Shown here: positions 1 through 6,811 of the stretch, piece after piece
Layout of the letters: every line of letters begins with the position of its first letter
Position numbering within the stretch: the stretch's first letter is position 1
Assembly (NCBI GenBank): GCA_026705105.1
Contig: JAPPBK010000327.1
Location: 1 to 8,116, forward strand
Direction: 5' to 3'
Source of the DNA: Chloroflexota bacterium
Lineage (GTDB): Bacteria; Chloroflexota; Dehalococcoidia; Bin125
DNA length: 8,116 nucleotides
Made by a program: the position numbers and the translations under genes
The notes under the pieces: generated by a model
What the model was told of the DNA's origin: nothing
The model's database searches: none
Seen by the model: the letters and a program-made list of their open reading frames with translations, nothing else

Positions 1-854
1 CTGGCCAGCAGACCTCCGGTGCAGGACTCCATCACCGCGATCGACAGGCCGCGATCCTTGAGCAGCGCCGCGACCGCCTCCTGGAACGTATCCTCGTCCG
101 AGCCCCAAATCGCGTCGCCCAGCATCGAGCGAATCTGCTGTTCCGCCGGTGCGATGCGCTCGCGGGCGATGTCTTCATAGCTCGCCTTCGAGGCGAGCCG
201 CACGTGTACGCCGTCGGCCTTGTGATAGACGCCGACGGTTGGATCCTCCGCATGCCGCAGATCGCCGAGCAGTTCGTCGAGCATCGACTCGCCGAGTCCG
301 GTGGTCTTCAGCGTGCGCGAAATCAGGACGGTGCCGTCGGAGCGAGATTTGAGCCTCGGCGCGACATCGTTCTCCCACATCCCGGTCATCTCTGCCGGAG
401 GACCGGGCATGGCGATGACGATCGCGCCGTCCTTCTCGACCCACCAGCCGGGTGCGGTGCCGCGCGGATTGGGGATCGACTCGCCCGAGGGAATGATCGT
501 CGCCTGCTTCACGTTCTGCGCCGGCATATGCCCGCCGCGGCGTTCGAAGAAGTTGCGCAGATGCGCTTCCAGCTCCGGCACGACGTACGGCTCTTCGCCG
601 ACCGACTCGGCGATCGCGTCGCGGGTGATGTCGTCCTCGGTTGGTCCGAGGCCGCCGGTGAGGATGACGACATCGGAACGGCTTCTCGCCGTCTGAATCA
701 GCTCGACCAGGCGCTCGCGGTTGTCGCCGATCTGGTGCATGAAATAGAGATCGATGCCCATCGCGGGCAGCCGCTGGGCCATGTAGTTGGCGTTGGTGTC
801 GAGGATTTCGCCCATCAGGATTTCGGTACCGATACTGATGATTTCCGCCCGCAT
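1..854 (-). CDS. cinA: CinA-family protein (competence/damage-inducible; nicotinamide-nucleotide amidase), 3' end missing
   Basis: Reading from the ATG at 854 down to the left edge gives 284 codons with no stop; the family is usually about 410-420 residues, so roughly a third is outside the window. The N-terminal MoCF/MoaB-like domain is clear: IGTEIL (residues 8-13), GGLGPTEDD (67-75) and the MPGPPAEM loop (149-156). A linker domain spans about 165-250. The C-terminal CinA/PncC domain has just begun, with ESCTGG (276-281), which carries the catalytic Ser region of nicotinamide-nucleotide amidase. In characterised relatives the N-terminal domain acts as an ADP-ribose pyrophosphatase and the C-terminal one deamidates NMN to NaMN in pyridine-nucleotide salvage; both are cytoplasmic. 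The start is supported by AGGAGA (862-867 on the plus strand) 7 bases upstream. The gene is divergent from the MoxR cluster. The family call is firm; the enzymatic role is by family. Confidence 0.95.
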   Translation of the reverse strand, partial: MRAEIISIGTEILMGEILDTNANYMAQRLPAMGIDLYFMHQIGDNRERLVELIQTARSRSDVVILTGGLGPTEDDITRDAIAESVGEEPYVVPELEAHLRNFFERRGGHMPAQNVKQATIIPSGESIPNPRGTAPGWWVEKDGAIVIAMPGPPAEMTGMWENDVAPRLKSRSDGTVLISRTLKTTGLGESMLDELLGDLRHAEDPTVGVYHKADGVHVRLASKASYEDIARERIAPAEQQIRSMLGDAIWGSDEDTFQEAVAALLKDRGLSIAVMESCTGGLLA

Positions 855-861
855 GTCGCGT

Positions 862-867
862 TCTCCT
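862..867 (-). promoter_or_regulatory. Ribosome binding site of cinA
   Basis: On the minus strand this reads AGGAGA, 7 bases before the ATG at 854. It fixes the cinA start and matches the N-terminus expected for the family. The 98-base divergent gap (855-952) shows no convincing -35/-10 pair on either strand. Confidence 0.7.
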
Positions 868-952
868 GCCTGATCTGCTCCGCCGGTGCTCGCCTCGATG
901 CTACTTGCCGTCTTCGCGCGGCATACCGACGGGCTGCTGGTAGGCTTCCCGA

Positions 953-1936
953 ATGACCACTGCAACGACCCTTCCGACTCTGACCGATGTCGCAGAAATG
1001 TCCGCCCGCGTGCGCGAGAACGTCGGCCGCGTGATCGTCGGTCGCGAGCAAGTACTCGACTACACGCTGGCCGCGATCCTCTCCGAGGGTCACATTCTGC
1101 TCGACGACGTGCCCGGTTTGGGCAAAACCATGCTCGCCAAGTCGTTCGCGCGCTCGATCGGCTGCTCGTTCCGCCGCATCCAGTTCACCCCCGACCTGTT
1201 GCCTTCCGACGTCACCGGGGTCAACATCTACAACCAGAAGTCGGGCGAGTTCGAGTTCCGCGCCGGTCCGCTGCTGGCTCAACTGGTCCTGGCGGACGAG
1301 ATCAACCGCGCCTCACCGCGGACCCAGGCGGCCCTGCTCGAGGCGATGGAGGAGCGCCAGCTCACGGTCGAGGGCGAGACGATGGCGATGCCGCGTCCAT
1401 TCCTCGTGATCGCCACCCAGAACCCGGTCGAGCTCGAAGGCACCTTCCCGCTGCCGGAGGCGCAGCTCGACCGCTTCCTGCTGCGCCTGCGCATGGGTTA
1501 TCCCGACGCCGAGGAAGAAGACGCCATCCTCCTGCGCTTCGAGCGGTCGCAACCGCTGGAGGAGTTGGATCCGGTGGTCGAGTCGGAGCAGCTGCGGCTG
1601 ATGGTCAAGACCGTCGAGCAGGTCCGGGTAAGCGAAGCCGTGCGCGGGTACATCGTCGCGATTGTCCAGGCCTCACGTCAGGAGCAGGCTTTCGAGCTCG
1701 GCGCATCGCCTCGCGCCTCGCTGGCGCTGTTGCGCACGACCCGCGCCCTGGCCGCGATCCGCGGACGCGACTTCGTCCTGCCCGACGATGTGCAGGAGAT
1801 GGCGCGCGTCGTGTTGCCGCACCGGCTGATGCTCTCGGCCGACGCGAGGTTGCGCTCGTCGACACCGGAGTCGCTGCTTGAGCAGATGTTGAGCCGAGTG
1901 CCGGTCCCAATCGAGGCGGCCGCCGCCGGCAGTTAG
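953..1936 (+). CDS. MoxR-family AAA+ ATPase
   Basis: A 327-residue cytoplasmic MoxR-type ATPase, about the usual length. Visible motifs in order: Walker A in DDVPGLGKT (51-59), Walker B LVLADEINRA (111-120), sensor 1 IATQNP (153-158), the arginine-finger segment LPEAQLDRF (167-175, Arg174) and sensor 2 in GASPRAS (250-256, Arg254). The alpha-helical lid follows. MoxR ATPases are thought to use ATP hydrolysis to remodel or activate partner proteins, and are typically encoded next to von Willebrand A-like partners. The DUF58 gene 36 bases downstream fits that partner role. The chosen ATG gives the normal MoxR N-terminal extension before the NVGRVIVG stretch. A modest GGTAGG (939-944) lies 8 bases upstream. 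The family is certain; the client of this particular ATPase is unknown. Confidence 0.96.
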   Translation: MTTATTLPTLTDVAEMSARVRENVGRVIVGREQVLDYTLAAILSEGHILLDDVPGLGKTMLAKSFARSIGCSFRRIQFTPDLLPSDVTGVNIYNQKSGEFEFRAGPLLAQLVLADEINRASPRTQAALLEAMEERQLTVEGETMAMPRPFLVIATQNPVELEGTFPLPEAQLDRFLLRLRMGYPDAEEEDAILLRFERSQPLEELDPVVESEQLRLMVKTVEQVRVSEAVRGYIVAIVQASRQEQAFELGASPRASLALLRTTRALAAIRGRDFVLPDDVQEMARVVLPHRLMLSADARLRSSTPESLLEQMLSRVPVPIEAAAAGS

Positions 1937-1972
1937 TCCGCCACCCTGAACGAATGATCGAGAGACACCGCC

Positions 1973-3589
1973 ATGACGATGATCGGCGGCGGGATGTTCG
2001 TGGAGGTCGAGGCCGAGGCTCGGCGCGACGAGCGTGAGCGGAAGATCCAGACCGGTCAGTTCGGCCTGCGCCACGACAACCGCATCATCCGCGCGATCTG
2101 GGCACCGGCAACGATCATCGTCGTGTTGCTGGGTGTCGCCACCGGCGAGATCATTGTCTCGCTCGTCGCCGCGACCGTGCTGGTGGCGGGTTGGGCCGCG
2201 TGGAGCTGGGCTCGGTATGCCTTGCATCGGCTCGCGACCGAGGTCGATATCTCACAGACCCACGCGTTTGTCGGGGAGAGCTTGACTCTCAGGCTGTGTC
2301 TGGAGAACCGCAAGATCATCCCGCTCTCCGCTCTCCAGGTGCGGATCAACCTGCCCGAGATCCTGGAGCCGTCCAACCAGGCCTTCAGCCGGCTGCACGA
2401 ATCCGAACCGCAGGAGGGCGTGGTCGTGCGGTCCACGTCGATGCGCTGGTACGAGCGGCTGACCTGGAACTTCGAGATTCCGCTGATCGCTCGCGGGTAC
2501 TATCAACTCGCCCGGGTCGACTTGAAGTCGGGCGACTTCTTCGGCGTCTACCGCCGCGAGCGGAGCGACGAGGCGGAGCACACGCTCTGGGTCTATCCCG
2601 AGGTGCTGTCGCTCGACCGCCTAGGCCTGCCCAGACTGCGCCCGCAGGGCGATCAACGCGGCGGCCAGCGGTTGTTCGAAGACCCAACGCGGCTGCAGAC
2701 GATTCGCGACTATCGGCCCGGCGATCCGTTGAAGAAGGTTGACTGGAAGGCGACCGCGCGGCGGCAGGCCCTACAGTCGCGTGTCTACGATCCCTCCTCC
2801 GACCTGATCGCCGTCGTGGCGCTCAACGTCTCGACATTGCCGCACGCCTGGCAAGGATTCTTCGGCGACATCTTCGAGCGGGCTGTCTCGGTGGCGGCGT
2901 CGCTGGCCAATGGCTACTCCGAAGAGCGCGTGCCGGTCGGCCTGCTCGCGAACTGCACCTGGCCGGGTCACGACACGGCGATTCGCGTACCGCCTTCCAG
3001 GTCTCCAGGTCAGATGACGCGGATTCTTGAAGCGCTGGCCATGGCTGACGTCTTCACGCTGGTGCGGATCGAACGGATGCTGAGCGAGGAGCGGCTGACG
3101 TATGGGTCGACCCTGGCCCTGGTGACGGCAGTGCTGACGCCGGGACTCGAAACGGCGCTGCTGCGATTGAAGCGTCACGGCGCGCAGGTGGGGCTGATCT
3201 ATGTGGGCATCGACGACCCTCCGGCCACCTTCGCCGAATCGCCGGTGTATGACATTCGTCCGGCGTTGGCCGGGCTGCACTACGAGCGCGTCGGCGAGGC
3301 CGGGCCATGGGCCCGCACCGACCGCCTGTACGCCAGTCGTCGCCCGCCGGAGCCGGCCGAGGACGTCGATCTGCCGACGTTCGTAGGCGGTGATGACACG
3401 CTGGTCGGCGCTGCGACTTCTGCGACTACCGCGACTTTCAATGGTGACGCCAGCGCGGAGCATGACTCGCGTGAAGTGGCGCCGGCGGTGTCCGCCACCA
3501 GGATTGCGCCGCCTAACGAGCCGCCTCGCCAGGCGCCGGTCGAGCCGCAGAGTCCATGGGCTCGCCCGACAGATCAAGACGGTTCCTGA
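1973..3589 (+). CDS. DUF58 protein (vWA-like partner of MoxR), membrane-anchored
   Basis: A 538-residue protein. Two hydrophobic segments (about 41-56 and 60-80) probably form a membrane hairpin. A beta-rich region follows, then the DUF58 signature around 244-273, with RDYRPGDP (245-252) and VDWKATARR (256-264). Next comes a vWA-like fold (about 278-415), and then a low-complexity tail rich in Ala, Thr, Pro and acidic residues (about 455-538). Where DUF58/vWA proteins usually show an Asp-x-Ser-x-Ser metal site, this one reads N285-V-S-T-L, so metal binding is probably lost. Family members work with MoxR ATPases, likely as adaptors at the membrane. The start follows a weak GAGAGA; a second in-frame ATG two codons later is possible. 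The stop shares one base with the next start, so translation is probably coupled. Family firm, function inferred. Confidence 0.92.
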   Translation: MTMIGGGMFVEVEAEARRDERERKIQTGQFGLRHDNRIIRAIWAPATIIVVLLGVATGEIIVSLVAATVLVAGWAAWSWARYALHRLATEVDISQTHAFVGESLTLRLCLENRKIIPLSALQVRINLPEILEPSNQAFSRLHESEPQEGVVVRSTSMRWYERLTWNFEIPLIARGYYQLARVDLKSGDFFGVYRRERSDEAEHTLWVYPEVLSLDRLGLPRLRPQGDQRGGQRLFEDPTRLQTIRDYRPGDPLKKVDWKATARRQALQSRVYDPSSDLIAVVALNVSTLPHAWQGFFGDIFERAVSVAASLANGYSEERVPVGLLANCTWPGHDTAIRVPPSRSPGQMTRILEALAMADVFTLVRIERMLSEERLTYGSTLALVTAVLTPGLETALLRLKRHGAQVGLIYVGIDDPPATFAESPVYDIRPALAGLHYERVGEAGPWARTDRLYASRRPPEPAEDVDLPTFVGGDDTLVGAATSATTATFNGDASAEHDSREVAPAVSATRIAPPNEPPRQAPVEPQSPWARPTDQDGS

Positions 3590-5043
3590 TGAGCACCGCG
3601 GTCGCTCTGGTCTCGCCAAGCTCCACTCGACGGATCGAGATTGCCTATACGGCGGCGCTGCTCCTGGGCGAAATCGTCCTGTGGATCATCCTGGCCAAGT
3701 TGATTCCGCGGATCGTCGCCTACGACGCCGGAGAGACGCTGTCGGTCTGGGCGGTGGCCGGGACGGTGCTGCTCGGCTTCGGCGTCTCCCGCTGGCTGGG
3801 CAGCCGCGAGCAGTCGACGGGGCGCAGATTCTGGTTAGGTCTGCTGATCACCCTGATCGCGCTGCAGATCATTGGCTCGGCCGACCTCTCGGAGTCCGCC
3901 CGCATCTGGAACATGTCCTGGGTGCTCGAGCTGGGACGCCCCTCCAGCCTGGTTTGGCACGAGGCAGTGGTACTGGACGACGGCAGCACGGTTGCCGGTG
4001 AAATCGACCAACTATTCGCCGCGCTGATGTTGATTCCGATCTGGTTCCGCGGCGTCTCGCTCGGCTCCGCCGACCTGTTGGAGCGGTCGTTTAGCAACTA
4101 CGCAATCTGGGGACTGATCGTGATCGCAATCTCCCTCGCCCTCGCCGACAACGGCGGGGTCGTCGATCACGTGCGCGGACTCGGCATCCTCTGGGTGTTG
4201 GTCGGGTTGCTGACCGTGGTGCTCAAGAATGCCGCCAACACCGACCAGGTCGAGGGGCTGGGCGCGGTGCAGACCGGCGCCTCCGTCGCGGCCACGATGG
4301 TCGCGCTCGTGGTCGGGGTCGCGCTGTTTCTGCTGATCGTCACCGGCGTCGTCGCCGGGATCGCCGGCACGGGCGTGGTCGAGCCGGTGCTGGATGCGAT
4401 CGGCACGGTGATTCGCGCCATCATCACGGTCATCTCGTACATTCTCTGGCCGTTGTTCTGGATCTTTGAGCAGATCAGGGATGCGATCGGCACGCCCAGC
4501 CAGGAGACCTTCGAGAGCCTCTCCGAAGGCGTGGGCCGTCCGCCTGAACCGATCGAAGGAGCCACGTCCGATCCCGATCCCACGCCCGGCATCGTGCTCT
4601 CCCGCGTCTTCGGAGGCATCGCCGCCGTGCTCGTCTTTGCGATTGCGGCCTTCTACTTTTTCCGACGCTTCGTCAATCGCGAGACGCGAACCGAGGAAGT
4701 GCGTGAATCGCTCTGGTCCGAAGCGAACCTGCTCGACGACCTGTTCGGTGGACTGCGAGGGCTGGGCGACCGTTTCCGTCGCCGCGGTTCCGACCAACCG
4801 CCCGATGCGCCGATCGCCGAGCTGTACTACGAGGTCCTCGATCACGCCGAGGGCAAGGGTCAGATCCGCGCCCTGCACCGCACCCCGCTGCAGTTCGCCG
4901 ACGCCCTCGAACGCGCGTATCACAGCCCCACGCCGAAGCGCATCTCGGAGGCGTTCAGCACCTTCCGCTACGGGGGACACCAGCCCAATCAGGCCGAGTT
5001 CAACTCGATGCGCCAGAACTGGGAAGCGCTCAAAGACAACTGA
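3589..5043 (+). CDS. Polytopic membrane protein with C-terminal DUF4129, no transglutaminase domain
   Basis: A 484-residue protein from the ATG that overlaps the DUF58 stop (TGATG). A start 33 bases earlier (3556) is open, but the stop-start overlap favours 3589. Neither site has a strong ribosome binding site. Hydrophobic segments lie near 18-42, 52-68, 81-97, 140-153, 170-186, 198-212, 232-258 and 270-292, with a last one at 339-359. The cytoplasmic tail ends in a DUF4129-like domain: LYYEVLDHA (412-420), RTPLQFADAL (431-440), FRYGG (459-463) and a terminal NWEALK (477-482). This resembles TgpA/DUF3488-transglutaminase proteins of MoxR clusters. However, the span where the extracellular transglutaminase normally sits (about 293-338) is only a short acidic, proline-rich linker, with no Cys-His-Asp core visible. 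It probably serves as the membrane component of the MoxR-DUF58 system. The DUF4129 call is by pattern recognition. Confidence 0.85.
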   Translation: MSTAVALVSPSSTRRIEIAYTAALLLGEIVLWIILAKLIPRIVAYDAGETLSVWAVAGTVLLGFGVSRWLGSREQSTGRRFWLGLLITLIALQIIGSADLSESARIWNMSWVLELGRPSSLVWHEAVVLDDGSTVAGEIDQLFAALMLIPIWFRGVSLGSADLLERSFSNYAIWGLIVIAISLALADNGGVVDHVRGLGILWVLVGLLTVVLKNAANTDQVEGLGAVQTGASVAATMVALVVGVALFLLIVTGVVAGIAGTGVVEPVLDAIGTVIRAIITVISYILWPLFWIFEQIRDAIGTPSQETFESLSEGVGRPPEPIEGATSDPDPTPGIVLSRVFGGIAAVLVFAIAAFYFFRRFVNRETRTEEVRESLWSEANLLDDLFGGLRGLGDRFRRRGSDQPPDAPIAELYYEVLDHAEGKGQIRALHRTPLQFADALERAYHSPTPKRISEAFSTFRYGGHQPNQAEFNSMRQNWEALKDN

Positions 5044-5050
5044 CGCCCGG

Positions 5051-5833
5051 TCACGACAGGTCGCGTTTGAGCCACACGCTGACGCGAGGCGCAGCCAGCG
5101 CGGCCGTCGCGGCCAGTCCGCCGTTGATCAGTATCCACGGCCAGTAGAGGTCCTCGGCCAGCCACTCCGCACCGACGCCGCTCTCGCTGATGCCGTACTC
5201 CAACCACCAGTCCATGATCACAAACAGCACCAGCGCGACATTCAAGGGACTGACGATCGGTCCGTCGATGCCGCGCCCGGCGATCCAACGCGCGAAGAAC
5301 GCGAAGCCCGTCAACGCCAGCGCCCAGGTGAAGACCGGCGAGGGGAAGTCCGCGCCTGAGTACCAGATCGCCGCGTTCAGCCAGAACTGCAAGAACGAGA
5401 AGACCAGCGCCCAGACGAACAGGGGCCGCGAGGCATAGGGAGCGAGCACTCGGGCGGCGACAATCGTGAGGATCAGCATCAGCGAGAAGGGCCAGAAGAT
5501 TGGTTCCTGTGCGAACGTGGCGGCGACCGTCGACCAGGAGAGGATGACCTCGCAGATCAACAACCCCAGCGTCGCCAGCGCAACGGTCATGTTCTCCGTG
5601 TCGGACAGGTTGCCACGCAGCGGCCGCATCGTCAGCGCGCGCGCAATAACCACGATCGTCACCAGTTCCGCCGCCCACCAGATCGATCCCTGATCCACGT
5701 TGGTCAACTCGCCGAGCGTTTCCAGGAGAAACGTCAGTAGCGAGGCGATCAGGACGAACCGCCATCCCGTGTCGTCCCAGACTCTGCGCAGCGTGGCTAC
5801 GGGATCGTCGAGCAGCGCTTGATGGTGCGGCAT
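5051..5833 (-). CDS. Unrecognised integral membrane protein, about eight transmembrane segments
   Basis: A 260-residue hydrophobic protein that I do not recognise. Candidate membrane segments are at about 23-40, 50-66, 82-101, 112-131, 136-157, 165-183, 194-210 and 229-248. It is rich in Trp (for example DWW at 208-210 and WPW at 231-233), and short charged ends flank the membrane core. No catalytic or ligand motif is evident. The ATG at 5833 is preceded on the minus strand by GGAG (5840-5843) 6-7 bases away, which supports this start. The gene is convergent with the DUF4129 gene, leaving only 7 bases between stop codons, and divergent from the first SDR gene across 103 bases. It is transcribed alone, so its neighbours give little clue. 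The hydrophobic periodicity makes it clearly the real frame compared with the overlapping open frames. Confidence 0.8.
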   Translation of the reverse strand: MPHHQALLDDPVATLRRVWDDTGWRFVLIASLLTFLLETLGELTNVDQGSIWWAAELVTIVVIARALTMRPLRGNLSDTENMTVALATLGLLICEVILSWSTVAATFAQEPIFWPFSLMLILTIVAARVLAPYASRPLFVWALVFSFLQFWLNAAIWYSGADFPSPVFTWALALTGFAFFARWIAGRGIDGPIVSPLNVALVLFVIMDWWLEYGISESGVGAEWLAEDLYWPWILINGGLAATAALAAPRVSVWLKRDLS

Positions 5834-5876
5834 ATCGTGCTCCGTTTCACTCGGGAACCAGTACCTGCAACGTAGA

Positions 5877-5887
5877 GATTTGCAATC
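5877..5887. promoter_or_regulatory. Small inverted repeat around TTGCAA
   Basis: GATT and AATC arms flank a three-base centre and contain TTGCAA (5880-5885). The site lies in the divergent gap between the membrane-protein gene and the first SDR gene. It shares its TGCAA core with the larger inverted repeat 14 bases downstream, so the two may be related binding sites. It is short enough to arise by chance. Confidence 0.3.
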
Positions 5888-5900
5888 GGCGATGACTTAG

Positions 5901-5919
5901 GTTGCAAGCAAACTGCAAC
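5901..5919. promoter_or_regulatory. Inverted repeat GTTGCA-N7-TGCAAC, candidate operator
   Basis: The arms GTTGCA (5901-5906) and TGCAAC (5914-5919) are perfect complements separated by seven bases. The site sits 17 bases before the first SDR start codon, just upstream of its ribosome binding site. TGCAA occurs four times in the 103-base divergent gap (5866, 5881, 5903, 5914), which suggests repeated half-sites for one regulator. A repressor bound here could block both divergent genes. I could not place a convincing promoter. The regulator is unknown and none is encoded in the window. Confidence 0.45.
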
Positions 5920-5921
5920 AT

Positions 5922-5930
5922 AGAGAGGAA
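5922..5930 (+). promoter_or_regulatory. Ribosome binding site of first SDR gene
   Basis: AGAGAGGAA, with its GAGG core 8 bases before the ATG at 5937. It decides the start and gives the standard SDR N-terminus a few residues before the nucleotide-binding motif. Confidence 0.75.
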
Positions 5931-5936
5931 ATCGGC

Positions 5937-6740
5937 ATGAGCCAACTGGACGGCAAGGTCGCGCTGATCACGGGAGCTGCGTCGGGCATTGGCCTGGCGA
6001 CGGCACAGCTCTTTGCCGAGGAAGGCGCACAGGTGGCCATGTTCGACCGCGATGCCGACCTGGTCCACGAGCGAGCTCGCGCGATCGGGCCAAGCGCGAT
6101 GCCAGTCAGCGGCGACGTGACCCGCGAGGACGATGTGGCGCAGGCCGTGGCAGGTTGCGTCGAGCGCTTTGGCCGGCTCGACATCGGCTTCAACAACGCC
6201 GGGATCGCGGGAGCTGCGCCGATTCACGAGCAGGAGCTCGGACACTTCCAGCACGTCGTCGAAGTCTGCCTGACCGGCGTGTTCCTCTGCCTCAAACACC
6301 AGTCGAAACAACTCATCGAGCAGCGCCACGGCGGTTCCTTGATCAACACGGCCAGCATCAACGCGACCCAGGCGACGAAGGGTCTGAGCGCCTACTGCTC
6401 GGCCAAGGCCGGCGTGGCCATGCTGACCAAGGTGTCGGCGCTGGAACTGGGCGACCACGGCATTCGCGTGAATGCCATCGGTCCGGGACACACACGGACG
6501 CCGATGACCGCGCGGGCGCGCGACGTGGATGGCTTCGACGAGGCGATGATCGGCGCCACGCCCCTGGGGCGGCTGGGCGAACCCGAAGACATCGCGCAGA
6601 TGGCGCTCTTCCTGGCCGGGGACGCGAGTCAGTGGGTGTCCGGTCAGCTCCTCTACGTCGACGGGGGCATCACCGTCAACGAGCTGCCGCCCGGATTCAA
6701 TCCGCTCGAGTCTCGCCTCAGGCAACCTCGCGAAAATTGA
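5937..6740 (+). CDS. Short-chain dehydrogenase/reductase, first of tandem pair
   Basis: A 267-residue classical SDR, expected to be a soluble NAD(P)(H)-dependent oxidoreductase; the substrate cannot be read from sequence. The Rossmann glycine motif is TGAASGIG (12-19). Asp37 after the second beta strand suggests NAD(H) rather than NADP(H). NNAG is at 86-89. The catalytic Ser140 (NTAS), Tyr153 and Lys157 (YCSAK) are all present with normal spacing. The usual tetrad Asn in the VNxxG stretch is replaced by Cys111 (VCLTG). The cofactor/C-terminal part includes GPG (182-184), GEPEDIA (214-220) and DGG (242-244). The last 20 residues or so form a charged tail. The protein is about 64% identical, without gaps to residue 250, to the next gene product 71 bases downstream, so the two arose by tandem duplication. 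Generic database names such as glucose dehydrogenase should not be trusted here. Confidence 0.95.
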   Translation: MSQLDGKVALITGAASGIGLATAQLFAEEGAQVAMFDRDADLVHERARAIGPSAMPVSGDVTREDDVAQAVAGCVERFGRLDIGFNNAGIAGAAPIHEQELGHFQHVVEVCLTGVFLCLKHQSKQLIEQRHGGSLINTASINATQATKGLSAYCSAKAGVAMLTKVSALELGDHGIRVNAIGPGHTRTPMTARARDVDGFDEAMIGATPLGRLGEPEDIAQMALFLAGDASQWVSGQLLYVDGGITVNELPPGFNPLESRLRQPREN

Positions 6741-6749
6741 CCAACATCG

Positions 6750-6804
6750 GCCTCCGACTAGCCTGCCAGACAGGTAAGCGAACACCCACTTCAGCACTGG
6801 AGGC
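6750..6804 (+). promoter_or_regulatory. Possible anti-Shine-Dalgarno pairing in leader of second SDR gene
   Basis: GCCTCC (6750-6755) is the exact complement of GGAGGC (6799-6804), which contains the ribosome binding site GGAGG (6799-6803) of the second SDR gene, 8 bases before its ATG. Folding would hide the site and leave a loop of about 43 bases. The six-base stem is short, and chance pairing in GC-rich DNA is possible. It is listed because the next leader shows the same arrangement much more strongly. Confidence 0.3.
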
Positions 6805-6811
6805 TTTGGAC

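Larger units (their letters stand above)
5865..5940 (+). repeat. Imperfect direct duplication of the SDR start region
   Basis: Copy 1 begins at 5865 with CTGCAACGTAGAGA and continues to AATCGGCGATGA (ending 5895). Copy 2 begins at 5913 with CTGCAACATAGAGA and continues to AATCGGCATGA (ending 5940). The first 14 bases differ at one position, and both copies end in AATCGGC followed by an ATG. Copy 2 contains the working ribosome binding site and the start codon of the first SDR gene. Copy 1 has an ATG (5892-5894) closed after one more codon by TAG. The period is about 48 bases. This could be a decayed leader duplication or a pair of regulator-binding sites. Confidence 0.7.

Noticed and set aside
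906..923. Small dyad TGCCG/CGGCA in the cinA-moxR divergent gap
   Set aside because: The stem is only five bases with no extension or nearby partner; such dyads are common in GC-rich DNA.
204..956. Plus-strand open frame of 250 codons opposite cinA
   Set aside because: The minus-strand CinA reading has every expected family motif; the plus frame is a shadow.
3556..3588. Earlier start for the DUF4129 membrane protein
   Set aside because: It would add 11 charged residues and overlap the DUF58 gene by 34 bases. The one-base stop-start overlap at 3589 is the more typical coupled start, though the earlier one cannot be excluded.
4012..4980. Long minus-strand open frame of 322 codons opposite the DUF4129 gene
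   Set aside because: It is rich in Arg, Asp, Gly and His, as expected for an antisense shadow in GC-rich DNA, with no motif. The plus-strand frame has clear membrane helices and a domain.
5847..6797. Minus-strand open frame of 316 codons opposite the first SDR gene
   Set aside because: It is a shadow of a gene with full SDR motifs; its composition is typical of antisense reading and it has no ribosome binding site or recognisable domain.
6155..6811. Extension of the second SDR frame upstream into the first SDR gene as one 481-residue protein
   Set aside because: The upstream part is an out-of-frame reading of the first SDR gene, has no domain pattern, and the ribosome binding site at 6799-6803 marks the true start.
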